Assembly (NCBI RefSeq): GCF_000336875.1
Contig: NZ_AOJK01000015.1
Span: forward strand, 1-56,495
Origin: Halorubrum californiense DSM 19288
GTDB lineage: Archaea; Halobacteriota; Halobacteria; Halobacteriales; Haloferacaceae
Reading direction: 5' to 3'
DNA length: 56,495 bases
The stretch's first letter is position 1, and the number at the start of each line of letters is the position of its first letter. The position numbers and the translations under genes were made by a program. Shown here piece by piece: positions 8,702-16,726 of the stretch. Below the pieces are notes generated by a model, which had not been told where the DNA came from, made no database searches, and saw only the letters and a list, made by a program, of their open reading frames with translations.

Positions 8702-9196
8702 ATGGACGATCACACCCGAGATGACACCGTGGGTCCTCCAACTTCGGGGAACCCAACCGGGTGGGATAACAGTCGCAGACCGTCTAACGGGTGGGAACAC
8801 GGGACGCTCCGCAAGGCTGTAATTCACGGCGTCCGCCTCTACAACGCCAAAGAGTACCATGAGGCGCATGATTGTTTTGAAGCAGAGTGGTACAACTACG
8901 GTAGCGGGACCACCGAAAGCGCCTTCCTCCACGGGATGGTCCAAGTCGCGGCCGGTGCGTACAAGCACGTCGATTTCGGGAACGACGACGGCATGCGGTC
9001 GCTGTTCGAGACGGCCCTCCAGTACCTCCACGGCGTTCCCGGCGACTTCTACGGTGTGAACGTCGATAACGTGCGATCGGCGCTCCACACCGCGCTTGAC
9101 GATTCTACTGTGATTGACGAATGGAAAATCGAACTTGACCAGGAGTATCCGGTTGCGGTGGATTGGGACCGCGAGTATGTCGAGCGACTAGAGTGA
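8702..9196 (+). CDS. DUF309 family protein, intact copy carried by the element
   Basis: 164 aa complete DUF309 protein. The key run [15 protein letters not shown] is followed by [21 protein letters not shown]. Its N-terminus ([13 protein letters not shown]) matches that of the disrupted resident gene ([13 protein letters not shown]), so it is a homologue rather than a fusion with host sequence. The first about 190 bases are less GC-rich than the 3' half, which closely resembles the host gene. It lies 112 bp after the integrase on the same strand, with its own upstream AT-rich stretch. It probably replaces the function lost when the resident copy was split. The molecular function of DUF309 is unknown. 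Confidence 0.88.
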   Translation: MDDHTRDDTVGPPTSGNPTGWDNSRRPSNGWEHGTLRKAVIHGVRLYNAKEYHEAHDCFEAEWYNYGSGTTESAFLHGMVQVAAGAYKHVDFGNDDGMRSLFETALQYLHGVPGDFYGVNVDNVRSALHTALDDSTVIDEWKIELDQEYPVAVDWDREYVERLE

Positions 9197-9208
9197 TTTA
9201 ATGGCACA

Positions 9209-9459
9209 TCCCAGTCGTGGCTCTCGTGGTAGGCGCCGTCGTTGAACAGCCGCACGCCGTGTTCGGTCGCGCGCCGGAGCGTCGCGTGCTCCCAGTAGCC
9301 GCCGGCCACCTGTGCGTCGCGCGGGCCGCCCGACGAGCCGCCCGTTGACCCGTCCTCGTCGTCCGCCGCGGACGGGTCTGGGGCGCGGTCGCCCGCGTGC
9401 CACCCGGTCGGGTCCCCGAGCGGCGGGGCGACGCCCGGGTCGCGGGTGTGGTCGTCCAT
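9209..9459 (-). pseudogene. DUF309 gene, 5' fragment cut off by the integrated element
   Basis: It reads [20 protein letters not shown] at the start, then [25 protein letters not shown], and runs into element sequence (DVPLNHS..) immediately after the His-Asp-Trp. It keeps its own start codon, so a truncated peptide could still be made from the original promoter. The missing remainder is at 6890-7211. The insertion of about 20 extra residues rich in D, S and G ([20 protein letters not shown]) between the N-terminal motif and the conserved domain is peculiar to the resident copy. Confidence 0.8.
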
Positions 9460-9546
9460 GTGGGCGGTGTTCGCGGGGGAGGGACCTAACCGTTTCGCGG
9501 GCCGGATCGAACCCTTCTTTTCGCCGGTCGCGCTCGGGGCGAACGA

Positions 9547-10428
9547 ATGGACGCCGGACTCCTCTTCGCGCTCGCCGCCGCCGTCGTCTGGGGGGCGTAC
9601 CTCTTCGTCCTGAAGCGGACCTTCGCCGAGTATCCGCCCGCCGCGTTGACGGTGGCGATCAACGCCGCGGCGCTCGGGTGGTTCCTCGCGGGGACCGGGC
9701 TCACGGTCGGCTTCGGCGACGCCGCGGCCGGGCTGGCCGGGCTCGTCGTTCCGCGGCGCTTCGCGGTCGTCGCCGTCACGAGCCTCGCGACGGCCGCCGC
9801 CTTCGTCCTCTTCCTGCGCGCCATCGAGGACGGGGCGGTGTCGTACGTCGCGCCGATCAACAAGGTCGTCCCGATGTTCGTCCTCCCGCTGGAGGTCGGG
9901 CTACTCGGGCAGGTGCTGGCGCCGATTCAGGTCGCCGGCGTCGTCGTCACCACGCTCGCGGTGTACGTCGCGAACTACGAGCCGGGCAGCTTCTTCGCGC
10001 CGTTCGCGCGGGCCGCCCGCTCGCGCCCCGCTCAGCTGGCGCTCGCGAGCGCGGCCTGCTACGCGGTCGGCGACGTGGGCAAGCGGGTCGCGCTCCAAGA
10101 GCTCGCGATCCCCGGCACGCTCTGGGTCCCGCTGCTGCTCGCCGGCGTCGCCGTCGTGCTGCTCCCCGCGGCCGCCCGGAACCCCATCAAGGCGAGCCGA
10201 GGCGACCTCCCGAAGTTCCTCGCGGCCGGCGCGCTCGTCGCGCTGGGCGAACACCTGACGACGGTCGCGTTCGCGACGCTACCCGCGAGCGTCGCCTCCC
10301 CGGTGATCAACACGCAGGCGATCGTCGCGGTGGTCCTCGGGGGCGTGCTGCTCGGCGAGCGCCACTTCCGACTGCGGCTCGTCGCGGCCGTCCTCGCGGT
10401 CGTCGGCGTCGCGATGATAGCGGGCTGA
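9547..10428 (+). CDS. EamA/DMT family transporter
   Basis: 293 aa integral membrane protein with about ten hydrophobic segments arranged as two repeats of five, as in the drug/metabolite transporter superfamily. Typical features are [11 protein letters not shown] in the first helix, [22 protein letters not shown] closing the first repeat and [25 protein letters not shown] near the end of the second. The direction is probably export; the substrate is unknown. It stands alone, facing away from the split DUF309 gene. Confidence 0.88.
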   Translation: MDAGLLFALAAAVVWGAYLFVLKRTFAEYPPAALTVAINAAALGWFLAGTGLTVGFGDAAAGLAGLVVPRRFAVVAVTSLATAAAFVLFLRAIEDGAVSYVAPINKVVPMFVLPLEVGLLGQVLAPIQVAGVVVTTLAVYVANYEPGSFFAPFARAARSRPAQLALASAACYAVGDVGKRVALQELAIPGTLWVPLLLAGVAVVLLPAAARNPIKASRGDLPKFLAAGALVALGEHLTTVAFATLPASVASPVINTQAIVAVVLGGVLLGERHFRLRLVAAVLAVVGVAMIAG

Positions 10429-10546
10429 GGCGGCGTGTGCGGCGAGTCGGGGGTGCCGGGATCCGAGAAACACTTTACCGCTCACCCCCTCAACGCCGCA
10501 TGGAACTCCCCCGGAATCGGCTCCGATCGACCACGCCGAGTCGATC

Positions 10547-11551
10547 GTGAACGCCCTCGGCGACGGCGCGTACGTCCTCGACGCCGACCGCAACCGCGTG
10601 TTCGTCAACGACCGCCTCCGCGAGGTGACCGACTTCGACGAGGCGGTCCTCCACGACGAACACCCGGAACGGCTCGTCGAGACGGGGCACTGGAGCAAGG
10701 AGACGGGGGACCGCTACCGGGCCGCTGCCGAGCGCGTCCTCGCGGGCGAGGTCGACGACGAGCGGGTCCAGATTGCGATGACGCTCGGCGACGGCGACGG
10801 GATGACCGTCGAAACGCGGCTGACTCCCGTCGAGCGCGGCGGCGACATCGTCGGCGCGGTCGGGGTCATCCGCGACGTCACGGACCGAGTCGAGCGCGAG
10901 CGCGAACTGGAACGGCTCAACGAGCGGCTCGAACGGCTCGCCGGCTTCCTCTCGCACGACCTCCGGAACCCCCTGTCGGTCGCCCGCGGCTACGTCGACC
11001 TCGCGCGAGAGACCGGCGACACCGAAGGGTTGGCCGCCGCCGAGAGCGCGTTCGGCCGGATCGAGTCGATGATCGAGGAGGCGCTCGTGATGGCCCGCGA
11101 TCCCGAGGCGATCGAGACGGCGGACGAGGCGGTCGACCTCGCGGACCTCGCGGCCGACTGTCTGGACTCCGGCGACTTCGGCGAGATACCGGCCGACGCC
11201 GACCTCGTCGTCGAGGACGCCGGTCCCGTCGTCGGCGACCCGACGCTGCTCCGGCGCGCGGTCGGGAACCTGATCGGGAACGCCTTCGACCACGGCCGCG
11301 ACGCACCCACGGTCCGGGTCGGCGTCGACGAGCGTGGGATCTACGTGGCCGACGACGGCCCGGGGCTGCCGGTCGACGAGCGAGAGCGCGCGGGGCTGAC
11401 GGAGTTCGGCGTCGACCGCGGCGGCGGCACCGGGATCGGACCCGCCATCGTCGAGCGCGTCGCGGCCGCGCACGGCTGGACGCTCGATATCGTCGAGTCC
11501 GCCGAGGGCGGGTTCCGTGCGACGCTGGTCGGCGCGGAACCGACGGGATAA
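10547..11551 (+). CDS. PAS-domain histidine kinase, 5' end frameshifted
   Basis: 334 aa in the open frame from GTG 10547. A PAS sensor (about 1-115: DGAYVLDADRNRVFVND..VGVIRDVTDR) is followed by a coiled linker, a HisKA H-box FLSHDLRNPL with phospho-acceptor His137, an N-box NLIGNAFDHG and G-boxes ADDGPGLP and GGTGIGPAIV. There is no membrane segment, so it is cytoplasmic. The true start is probably the ATG at 10500, which has CTTTACC 21-27 bases upstream. That frame stops at 10548-10550 unless one C is added to the C5 run at 10508-10512, which would give MELPPESAPIDHAESIVNALG. So there is either a real frameshift or a base-calling error. No response regulator is adjacent, as is usual for haloarchaeal kinases. 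Confidence 0.85.
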   Translation: MNALGDGAYVLDADRNRVFVNDRLREVTDFDEAVLHDEHPERLVETGHWSKETGDRYRAAAERVLAGEVDDERVQIAMTLGDGDGMTVETRLTPVERGGDIVGAVGVIRDVTDRVERERELERLNERLERLAGFLSHDLRNPLSVARGYVDLARETGDTEGLAAAESAFGRIESMIEEALVMARDPEAIETADEAVDLADLAADCLDSGDFGEIPADADLVVEDAGPVVGDPTLLRRAVGNLIGNAFDHGRDAPTVRVGVDERGIYVADDGPGLPVDERERAGLTEFGVDRGGGTGIGPAIVERVAAAHGWTLDIVESAEGGFRATLVGAEPTG

Positions 11552-11581
11552 AGGGCGGGCCGATCCAAGGCCAGTCCGCGT

Positions 11582-11665
11582 GCGAGGGTAGCCAAGCCCG
11601 GAAACGGCGGCGGATTCAAGCTCCGCTCCTGTAGAGGTCCGTGGGTTCAAATCCCTCCCCTCGCA
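11582..11665 (+). tRNA. tRNA-Leu (anticodon CAA)
   Basis: 84 nt. The acceptor stem GCGAGGG pairs with CCCTCGC (11658-11664), and A is the discriminator at 11665. The D-stem is GCC/GGC. The anticodon stem GCGGA/TCCGC holds the loop TTCAAGC, so the anticodon is CAA. A long variable arm (CCT GTAG AGG) confirms a class II Leu tRNA, and the T-loop is TTCAAAT. The T-stem GTGGG/CCCTC has one T-T mismatch. CCA is not encoded and no intron is seen. Its 3' end is repeated downstream (11669-11756). Confidence 0.95.
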
Positions 11666-11668
11666 TGA

Positions 11669-11756
11669 GCGCGTCCACAACGCGCGAATGCACACGAGGG
11701 AGGGTTTGAATCAGGGAGCGCCTCTGGCGCGACCGTGGTTCAAATCCCTCCCCTCG
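11669..11756 (+). repeat. Hairpins downstream of tRNA-Leu built from copies of the tRNA 3' end
   Basis: Three base pairs after the tRNA is a small perfect hairpin, GCGCGT-ccaca-ACGCGC (11669-11685). Next comes an inverted copy of the tRNA T-arm/acceptor strand (CGAGGGAGGGTTTGAA, 11695-11710), then a loop with an inner GCGCC-tct-GGCGC hairpin. A direct copy of the tRNA 3' end follows (about 11733-11759), identical to 11644-11666 over 23 bases. The inverted and direct copies pair to make a second hairpin with two one-base bulges. Direct copies of tRNA ends normally mark integration sites, but the flanking inverted copy is not explained by that. The same order follows tRNA-Val at 26154-26307. 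Confidence 0.7.
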
Positions 11757-11847
11757 CATCGCCGGGGTCCGCCCCCCGTGATGCGGGAAGACGCTCTCGG
11801 AGCGCTCTTCCCTCGCAAAACTTCACTCGAACGCCGCGAGCGACTGC

Positions 11848-12270
11848 TATTTATAAACAGACGCGGTGGCGCGTGCCTGCGAGCGGCCGCCCTCGGCGGC
11901 CGCGAGTCAGCACGCGCGAGGGAGTCGCTGGCGGCCAAAGCGGAGCGAAGGCCGCCAGCGACGAGGTTGGGGAGGTGTGAGGCTGCGGCGCTGTGCGGTT
12001 GGGTGGGAGTCAAAGGGCGGCCGGGAGGCGTGCGCAGGCGTTCACGAGAGCGAAGCTCTCGTGAGCCAATCAGAACGCAGAGCGTTCTGATGACGACGGA
12101 AGCACCACAGCGAGTGAGCGAAGCGAACGAGCGAGGAGCGCAACGAGCGTGCGCACGCCTCCCGGCCGGGGCTTTGGCGGTGTTCTTCGCGGACGCAACG
12201 ACGTACAGCCGAGCGGTCGGGGCTTTGGCGGTGTTCGCCGCTGATCCGCTGTCGACAGTTTATAAATAAC
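11848..12270 (-). repeat. Interspersed structured element, copy A (candidate non-coding RNA)
   Basis: Read on the minus strand it begins with TTTATAAAC near 12259-12268, and 27-30 bases later starts GAACACCGCCAAAGCCCC. A second such block lies 51 bp on. Stem 1 is TGCGCACGCCTCCCGGCC (12150-12167) with its perfect complement at 12019-12036 (18 bp). Between the arms are two extra hairpins (around 12043-12063 and 12070-12088). After stem 1 come CCCTTTGACTCCCACCC and CCTCACACCTCCCC, then stem 2 (TCGCTGGCGGCC, 11925-11936, with 11950-11961, 12 bp perfect), a third stem and TTTATAA at the far end. Its reading frames are not protein-like. I do not recognise the family. Confidence 0.7.
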
Positions 12271-12410
12271 CGTTTTGATACCACGGAAAATAGTACCACG
12301 CCCACGCGGTACACCTCTCCATAGCGACCTGACACGTCTCGAAACGACACGAACGTCCAGCGAACTGCGGGGTCCGAAACGGTTTTGCCCCGGCCTGCCG
12401 GACGGTCGAT

Positions 12411-14066
12411 ATGCCAGCAGATCCCGACACGGGGTACGACCCCTCGATGGGTCGGAAGTTCGTGTTCGTCACGGGCGGTGTGATGTCCGGGCTGGGCAAG
12501 GGCATCACGGCCGCCAGCACCGGGCGCCTTCTCGCCAACGCGGGCTTCGACGTCACCGCGGTCAAGGTGGACCCCTATCTCAACGTCGACGCCGGAACGA
12601 TGAACCCGTACGAGCACGGCGAGGTGTACGTCCTGAAGGACGGCGGCGAGGTCGACCTCGACCTGGGCAACTACGAGCGCTTCCTCGGTACCGACATGAC
12701 GTTCGACCACAACGTCACCACGGGGAAGACGTACCAGCACGTCATCGAGCGCGAGCGCGCCGGCGACTATCTCGGGAAGACCGTCCAGATCATCCCGCAC
12801 GTCACCGACGACATCAAGCGCCGCATCCGGGAGGCGGCCGAGGGGAGCGACGTCTGCCTCGTCGAGATCGGCGGGACGGTCGGCGACATCGAGTCGATGC
12901 CGTTCCTCGAAGCCCTGCGGCAGTTCGCCCACGAGGAGGACGACGAGGATATCCTCTTCACCCACGTCACGCTCGTCCCCTACTCGAAGAACGGCGAGCA
13001 GAAGACGAAGCCGACCCAGCACTCCGTGAAGGAACTGCGCTCGATAGGCCTCCAGCCGGACATCCTCGTCGGGCGCTCCGAGGACCGGCTGGACCCCGAG
13101 ACGAAAGAGAAGATCGCCCTCTTCTGTGACGTGCCCACGGACGCCGTGTTCTCGAACCCGGACGTCGAGGACATCTACCACGTCCCGCTGATGGTCGAAG
13201 ACGAGGGGCTCGACGAGTACGTGATGGAGCGGCTCGGCCTCGCCGAGGAGGCGCTCCCGAAGGAAGAGCGGTCGACGGAGTGGCGCGACCTCGTCACCCG
13301 CGACCGCGACGAGGAGATCGACGTGGCCCTCGTCGGCAAGTACGCGCTCGAAGACGCCTACATGTCGATCCACGAGGCGCTGAAACACGCCGGCATCCAG
13401 ACCGGCACCGAGGTGAACGTGCTGTGGGTCGACGCCGACGAGACTCGCGAGGAACACGAGCAGCGCCTCGCCGAGGCGGACGGGGTCGTCGTCCCCGGCG
13501 GCTTCGGCTCCCGCGGGATCGACGGGAAGATCGAAGCGATCCGCTACGCCCGCGAGAACGACGTGCCGTTCCTCGGGCTCTGTCTCGGCTTCCAGATGGC
13601 GGTCGTCGAACACGCGCGCAACATTCTCGGGCTCGACGGGGCTCACTCCGCCGAGATCGACCCCGACACGCCACACCCCGTCATCGATCTCCTCCCCGAG
13701 CAGTACGAGACGGAGGACATGGGCGGGACGATGCGGCTCGGCGCCCACGAGACCGACATCGAACCCGACACGCTCGCGGCGCGGGTGTACGGCGCCGACG
13801 CCTGTACGGAGCGCCACCGCCACCGCTACGAGGTGAACCCCGAGTACATCGACGCGCTGGAGGCGGACGGTCTCGTCTTCTCCGGGCGCGCCAACAACCG
13901 GATGGAGATCCTCGAACGCCCCGATCACCCGTTCTTCTTCGGGACGCAGGCACACCCCGAGTTCCGGTCGCGGCCGGACCGCGCGAGCCCCCCGTTCGTC
14001 TCGCTCGTCGAGGCGGCGCTGGGATCGACGGACACAACCGAGCGGAACGCGGACGTGAGGCTATAG
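12411..14066 (+). CDS. pyrG: CTP synthase
   Basis: 551 aa. It converts UTP to CTP using glutamine nitrogen and ATP. The N-terminal synthetase domain begins [16 protein letters not shown], with TGGVVS-type P-loop sequence, and carries [20 protein letters not shown] and [11 protein letters not shown]. The C-terminal class I glutaminase domain has the oxyanion strand PGGFGSRG, the nucleophile Cys391 in GLCLGFQ and the His-Glu pair in THPEF-type sequence ([11 protein letters not shown]). The length is normal. It heads an operon: its TAG stop is immediately followed by the ATG of guaAb. Confidence 0.97.
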   Translation: MPADPDTGYDPSMGRKFVFVTGGVMSGLGKGITAASTGRLLANAGFDVTAVKVDPYLNVDAGTMNPYEHGEVYVLKDGGEVDLDLGNYERFLGTDMTFDHNVTTGKTYQHVIERERAGDYLGKTVQIIPHVTDDIKRRIREAAEGSDVCLVEIGGTVGDIESMPFLEALRQFAHEEDDEDILFTHVTLVPYSKNGEQKTKPTQHSVKELRSIGLQPDILVGRSEDRLDPETKEKIALFCDVPTDAVFSNPDVEDIYHVPLMVEDEGLDEYVMERLGLAEEALPKEERSTEWRDLVTRDRDEEIDVALVGKYALEDAYMSIHEALKHAGIQTGTEVNVLWVDADETREEHEQRLAEADGVVVPGGFGSRGIDGKIEAIRYARENDVPFLGLCLGFQMAVVEHARNILGLDGAHSAEIDPDTPHPVIDLLPEQYETEDMGGTMRLGAHETDIEPDTLAARVYGADACTERHRHRYEVNPEYIDALEADGLVFSGRANNRMEILERPDHPFFFGTQAHPEFRSRPDRASPPFVSLVEAALGSTDTTERNADVRL

Positions 14067-14984
14067 ATGGTCGAGACGGAGGAATTCATCGCGGAGGCGA
14101 AAGCGGAGATCCGGGAGGCGATCGGCGACGCGAACGCCGTGATCGCCCTCTCCGGCGGGGTCGACTCCTCGGTCGCGGCGACGCTCGCGTACGAGGCGGT
14201 CGGCGACCAGCTCACCCCCGTCTACGTCGACACGGGGCTGATGCGGAAGGGGGAGACCGACGAGATCCGCGACACGTTCGACTTCATGGAGTCGCTGCGC
14301 GTCATCGAGGCCCAAGACCGGTTCTTCGACCGACTCGAAGGCGTCACCGACCCCGAGGACAAGCGCCACGTCATCGGCGAGGGGTTCATCGACGAGTTCG
14401 AGACTGTCGCCCGCGACGTCGACGCCGACTTCCTCGTCCAGGGGACGATCTACCCCGACCGCATCGAGTCGGAGGGGAACATCAAGTCCCACCACAACGT
14501 CGGCGGGCTCCCCGAGATCGTCGACTTCGAGGGGATCGTCGAGCCGGTCCGCGACCTCTACAAGGACGAGGTCCGCGAGGTCGCCCGCGAGCTCGGCCTC
14601 GAGGAAATCATCTCTGAGCGCATGCCGTTCCCCGGGCCCGGGCTCGCCGTCCGGATCGTCGGCGAAGTGACCCCCGAAAAGGCCGACGTCGCCCGCGAGG
14701 CGACCCACGTCGTCGAGGAGGAACTGGAGGAGTACGACCCGTGGCAGGCGTTCGCCGCGGTCCTCGGAAAGGCGACCGGCGTCAAGGGGGACAACCGCGT
14801 CCACGGCTGGGTCGTCGCCGTGCGCTCGGTCGAGAGCCGCGACGGGATGACCGCCCGCGCGCAGGAGCTCGACTGGAGTACGCTCCAGCGGATCCAGAGC
14901 CGGATCACGGGCGAGAACGAGAACGTGGCGCGCGTGGTGTACGACGTGACCCACAAGCCGCCCGCGACGATCGAGTACGAGTGA
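14067..14984 (+). CDS. guaAb: GMP synthase, ATP-pyrophosphatase subunit B
   Basis: 305 aa. It adenylates XMP and aminates it to GMP with ammonia from a separate glutaminase subunit, as in archaea with split GuaA; that subunit is not in this window. The PP-loop SGGVDSS is at 29-35. The C-terminal dimerisation domain is clear ([17 protein letters not shown], and the final TIEYE, the family's conserved end). The start directly abuts the pyrG stop. Pairing CTP and GMP synthesis in one transcript makes sense, as both amidate nucleotides. Confidence 0.96.
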   Translation: MVETEEFIAEAKAEIREAIGDANAVIALSGGVDSSVAATLAYEAVGDQLTPVYVDTGLMRKGETDEIRDTFDFMESLRVIEAQDRFFDRLEGVTDPEDKRHVIGEGFIDEFETVARDVDADFLVQGTIYPDRIESEGNIKSHHNVGGLPEIVDFEGIVEPVRDLYKDEVREVARELGLEEIISERMPFPGPGLAVRIVGEVTPEKADVAREATHVVEEELEEYDPWQAFAAVLGKATGVKGDNRVHGWVVAVRSVESRDGMTARAQELDWSTLQRIQSRITGENENVARVVYDVTHKPPATIEYE

Positions 14985-15382
14985 TGGTGGGGACCCCCGC
15001 CCGCCCCGACGGCGGTCGCGCCGAGGGCACGCTCGCCATTGTCGCCGGTCCCGACGAGAACGGGCTCGGCGAGGAACTCGCCGCCCTCGGCGTCGAGATC
15101 CGCCGGATCGAGGGGCTCGTCACGGCGTCGAAGCTCGAAACTGCCGGTATCGACGAGGCCGACTTGTTCGTCCTCACCGACGTCGAGGAGGCGACCGGTA
15201 TCCCCGTCGCCAAGGAGCTGAACCCCGACGTCCGGATCGTGACGTACGCGAACCGGTCGCTGCCGGGGTTCGTCGCGACGGTCGCCGACCTCGCGATCGA
15301 CCCGGACCTGCTGGACGCCGCGACGGTCGCCGAGGAGCTGACCGGAGACGCGGACGCGAGCGACGATGCCGACCGAGAGTGA
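14984..15382 (+). CDS. Conserved haloarchaeal protein downstream of guaAb
   Basis: 132 aa. The start overlaps the guaAb stop by one base (TGATG), so translation is probably coupled. After a short variable leader the protein reads TLAIVAGPDENGLGEELAALGVEIRRIEG and LFVLTDVEEATGIPVAKELNPDVRIVTYANRSLPGFVATVADLAIDP. This alternating pattern resembles a small Rossmann-like or NAD-binding TrkA-N-type domain. It lacks a clear GxGxxG, so any nucleotide binding is uncertain. Similar proteins sit next to guaAb in other haloarchaea as far as I recall (family name possibly DUF7126). Function unknown; a link to nucleotide metabolism is inferred from position only. Confidence 0.75.
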   Translation: MVGTPARPDGGRAEGTLAIVAGPDENGLGEELAALGVEIRRIEGLVTASKLETAGIDEADLFVLTDVEEATGIPVAKELNPDVRIVTYANRSLPGFVATVADLAIDPDLLDAATVAEELTGDADASDDADRE

Positions 15383-15701
15383 CGACCCCGCCGCCGACGG
15401 CCCGACTGGCGATGACCCGACTGACGACGACCCGACTGACGACCCCGCGACCGTCCCCGTCACCCTCTACACCCGCGAGGACTGCTCGCTGTGCGTCGTC
15501 GCCCGCGAGACGATCGAGTCCGTCGCGGCCGACCTCGACGGCGTGACGGTCGCCCTTGACGAGGTCGACGTCGACACCGATCCGGAGCTGGCCGAGGAGT
15601 ACGGCGAGCGCGTCCCGTACGTGCTGGTCGACGGCCACCCGGCGTTCAAGTACGAGGTGGACGAGCGCGACCTGCGGCTGAAGATCTTGGCGGCGACCTG
15701 A
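15366..15701 (+). CDS. Glutaredoxin-like protein
   Basis: 111 aa thiol-redox protein of the glutaredoxin/DUF836 type. An acidic, repetitive N-terminus (GDDPTDDDPTDDPA) precedes the fold, which starts VPVTLYTREDCSLC with redox cysteines at 40 and 43. The conserved cis-Pro segment is ERVPYVLVDGH. It overlaps the previous gene by 17 bp and is the last gene of the pyrG operon. It probably reduces disulfides with small thiols (gamma-glutamylcysteine in haloarchaea); the partner is unknown. Confidence 0.85.
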   Translation: MPTESDDPAADGPTGDDPTDDDPTDDPATVPVTLYTREDCSLCVVARETIESVAADLDGVTVALDEVDVDTDPELAEEYGERVPYVLVDGHPAFKYEVDERDLRLKILAAT

Positions 15702-15755
15702 CTCGGAAAAAAAACGCGACCGACCGCGAGGACCGCTTCCGTCCGCGCGACGCCG

Positions 15756-16607
15756 CTACTTCTCGACCGTCTCCGCGCCGGGCGCGTTCGCCTTCACGCG
15801 GGTCACGGCCTCGACGGCGTTCGACCGGGAGGCGTACCCCTCGCCAGAGTCCGCGAGGACGTTGCCGTTGCGGTGGCGGAGCCGCCAGCGCGGCTTCCCG
15901 CTCGCGTCCTCGAACAGCCCGAACCGGGCCTTGCTCTCGCGCAGCGACGCGGCCGCGGCCTCGGCGGCCGTCAGGTCCTCGCGGGCGGCGTCGAGCGCCG
16001 ACTCGGTCGTCTCCAGTTCGGCCTCGGTCTCCGAGAGTTCCTCGCGAGCGGTGTCCAGCTCGGACTCCATCGCCGCCAGCTCCTCGCGGGTCGTCGCCAG
16101 CTCTTCGGTCGTCTCCTCGGTCGCCGCCGTCGCGGCCGCGGTCTCGTCGCGCATGCGCTCGTAGTCCTCGTAGACGGGGTCGGAGAGCAGCGGCACGACC
16201 GTCCCGGCCAGTCCGATGAGGAGGAGCCCGACCCCGTACAGCGTGATCACGGTCGGATCGCCGGACGTCGTGAACCACCCGCCCAGAAAAATGTTGACGA
16301 ACCACACGACGCCGAGGACGCTCACCGCCGTCCCGAGGTAGCCGAGGTACGTTCCGGTCCGGCGGAGCGGGAAGCGGATCACGGCGCCGAGCATGATGAA
16401 CGGCGGCGCCAGCGCCGCCAGCGCGTACCCGATTCCCCGTGTCGTCGTGGCCGAGTCTGTGAGGAAGAACACCGCGACGCCGGCGAGGCCGAGCAGCACG
16501 CCGAAGCCGAACAGCCAGTAGCCGTTCACCTCGTCGTTCGTGGTGGGCGTGCCGATCCGCCGCTCGTACAGGCCACCGTCTCCGCCAGATTTGTTATCTG
16601 TTCTCAT
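15756..16607 (-). CDS. Membrane protein with coiled coil and C-terminal DUF1508 domain
   Basis: About 283 aa. Four hydrophobic segments lie in the first half (WLFGFGVLLGLAGVAVFF, ALAALAPPFIMLGAVI, LGYLGTAVSVLGVVW, LYGVGLLLIGLAGTVVPLL). A long Glu/Ala-rich coiled coil follows (EETTEELATTREELAAMESELDT and on), then a DUF1508/HVO_2922-type domain (FGLFEDASGKPRWRLRHRNGNVLADSGEGYAS). The start at 16607 (MRTDNKSGG) is preferred; the next ATG, at 16637, lies inside the TATA-like TATTTATG at 16635-16642. It shares its C-terminal domain with the protein at 35010-35660. The role is unknown, possibly a membrane-anchored sensor or scaffold. Confidence 0.8.
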   Translation of the reverse strand: MRTDNKSGGDGGLYERRIGTPTTNDEVNGYWLFGFGVLLGLAGVAVFFLTDSATTTRGIGYALAALAPPFIMLGAVIRFPLRRTGTYLGYLGTAVSVLGVVWFVNIFLGGWFTTSGDPTVITLYGVGLLLIGLAGTVVPLLSDPVYEDYERMRDETAAATAATEETTEELATTREELAAMESELDTAREELSETEAELETTESALDAAREDLTAAEAAAASLRESKARFGLFEDASGKPRWRLRHRNGNVLADSGEGYASRSNAVEAVTRVKANAPGAETVEK

Positions 16608-16726
16608 ATCCGGGGGCGACTCCGGCCATCCGGTCATAAATAGGGGCGACGGGGCACGGTTCGACGCGGGAGTTCGCGACTACCGCGACCCGAGCGTTTA
16701 CCCGTTCGTCCGTCCCTCACACTGGC

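Larger units (their letters stand above)
7212..9208 (+). mobile_element. 2.0-kb integrated element: tyrosine integrase plus DUF309 copy
   Basis: The element interrupts a resident minus-strand DUF309 gene. The 4-base sequence tccc flanks it (7212-7215 and 9209-9212). Recombining at those bases would give GAC TGG GAC AAG TGG and rejoin the two halves in frame, which makes these the most likely boundaries. Inside are only an integrase (7294-8589) and a complete DUF309 gene (8702-9196), both on the plus strand. The integrase and the spacers are clearly less GC-rich than the flanks, and two of the very few CTAG tetranucleotides in the window fall here. No replication gene is visible, so this may be a minimal integrative element or what is left of a larger one. 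Confidence 0.75.

Noticed and set aside
10500-10550. Programmed frameshift in the kinase gene
   Set aside because: The C5 run lacks a slippery heptamer or a downstream structure that I can see; mutation or base-calling error is simpler.
11733-11759. Second, partial tRNA-Leu gene
   Set aside because: Only the T-arm/acceptor 3' strand is present; there is no D-arm or anticodon arm.
11688-12269. 193-aa plus-strand frame
   Set aside because: It runs through the tRNA-derived hairpin and copy A of the dispersed element; its composition follows the repeats and not a protein.
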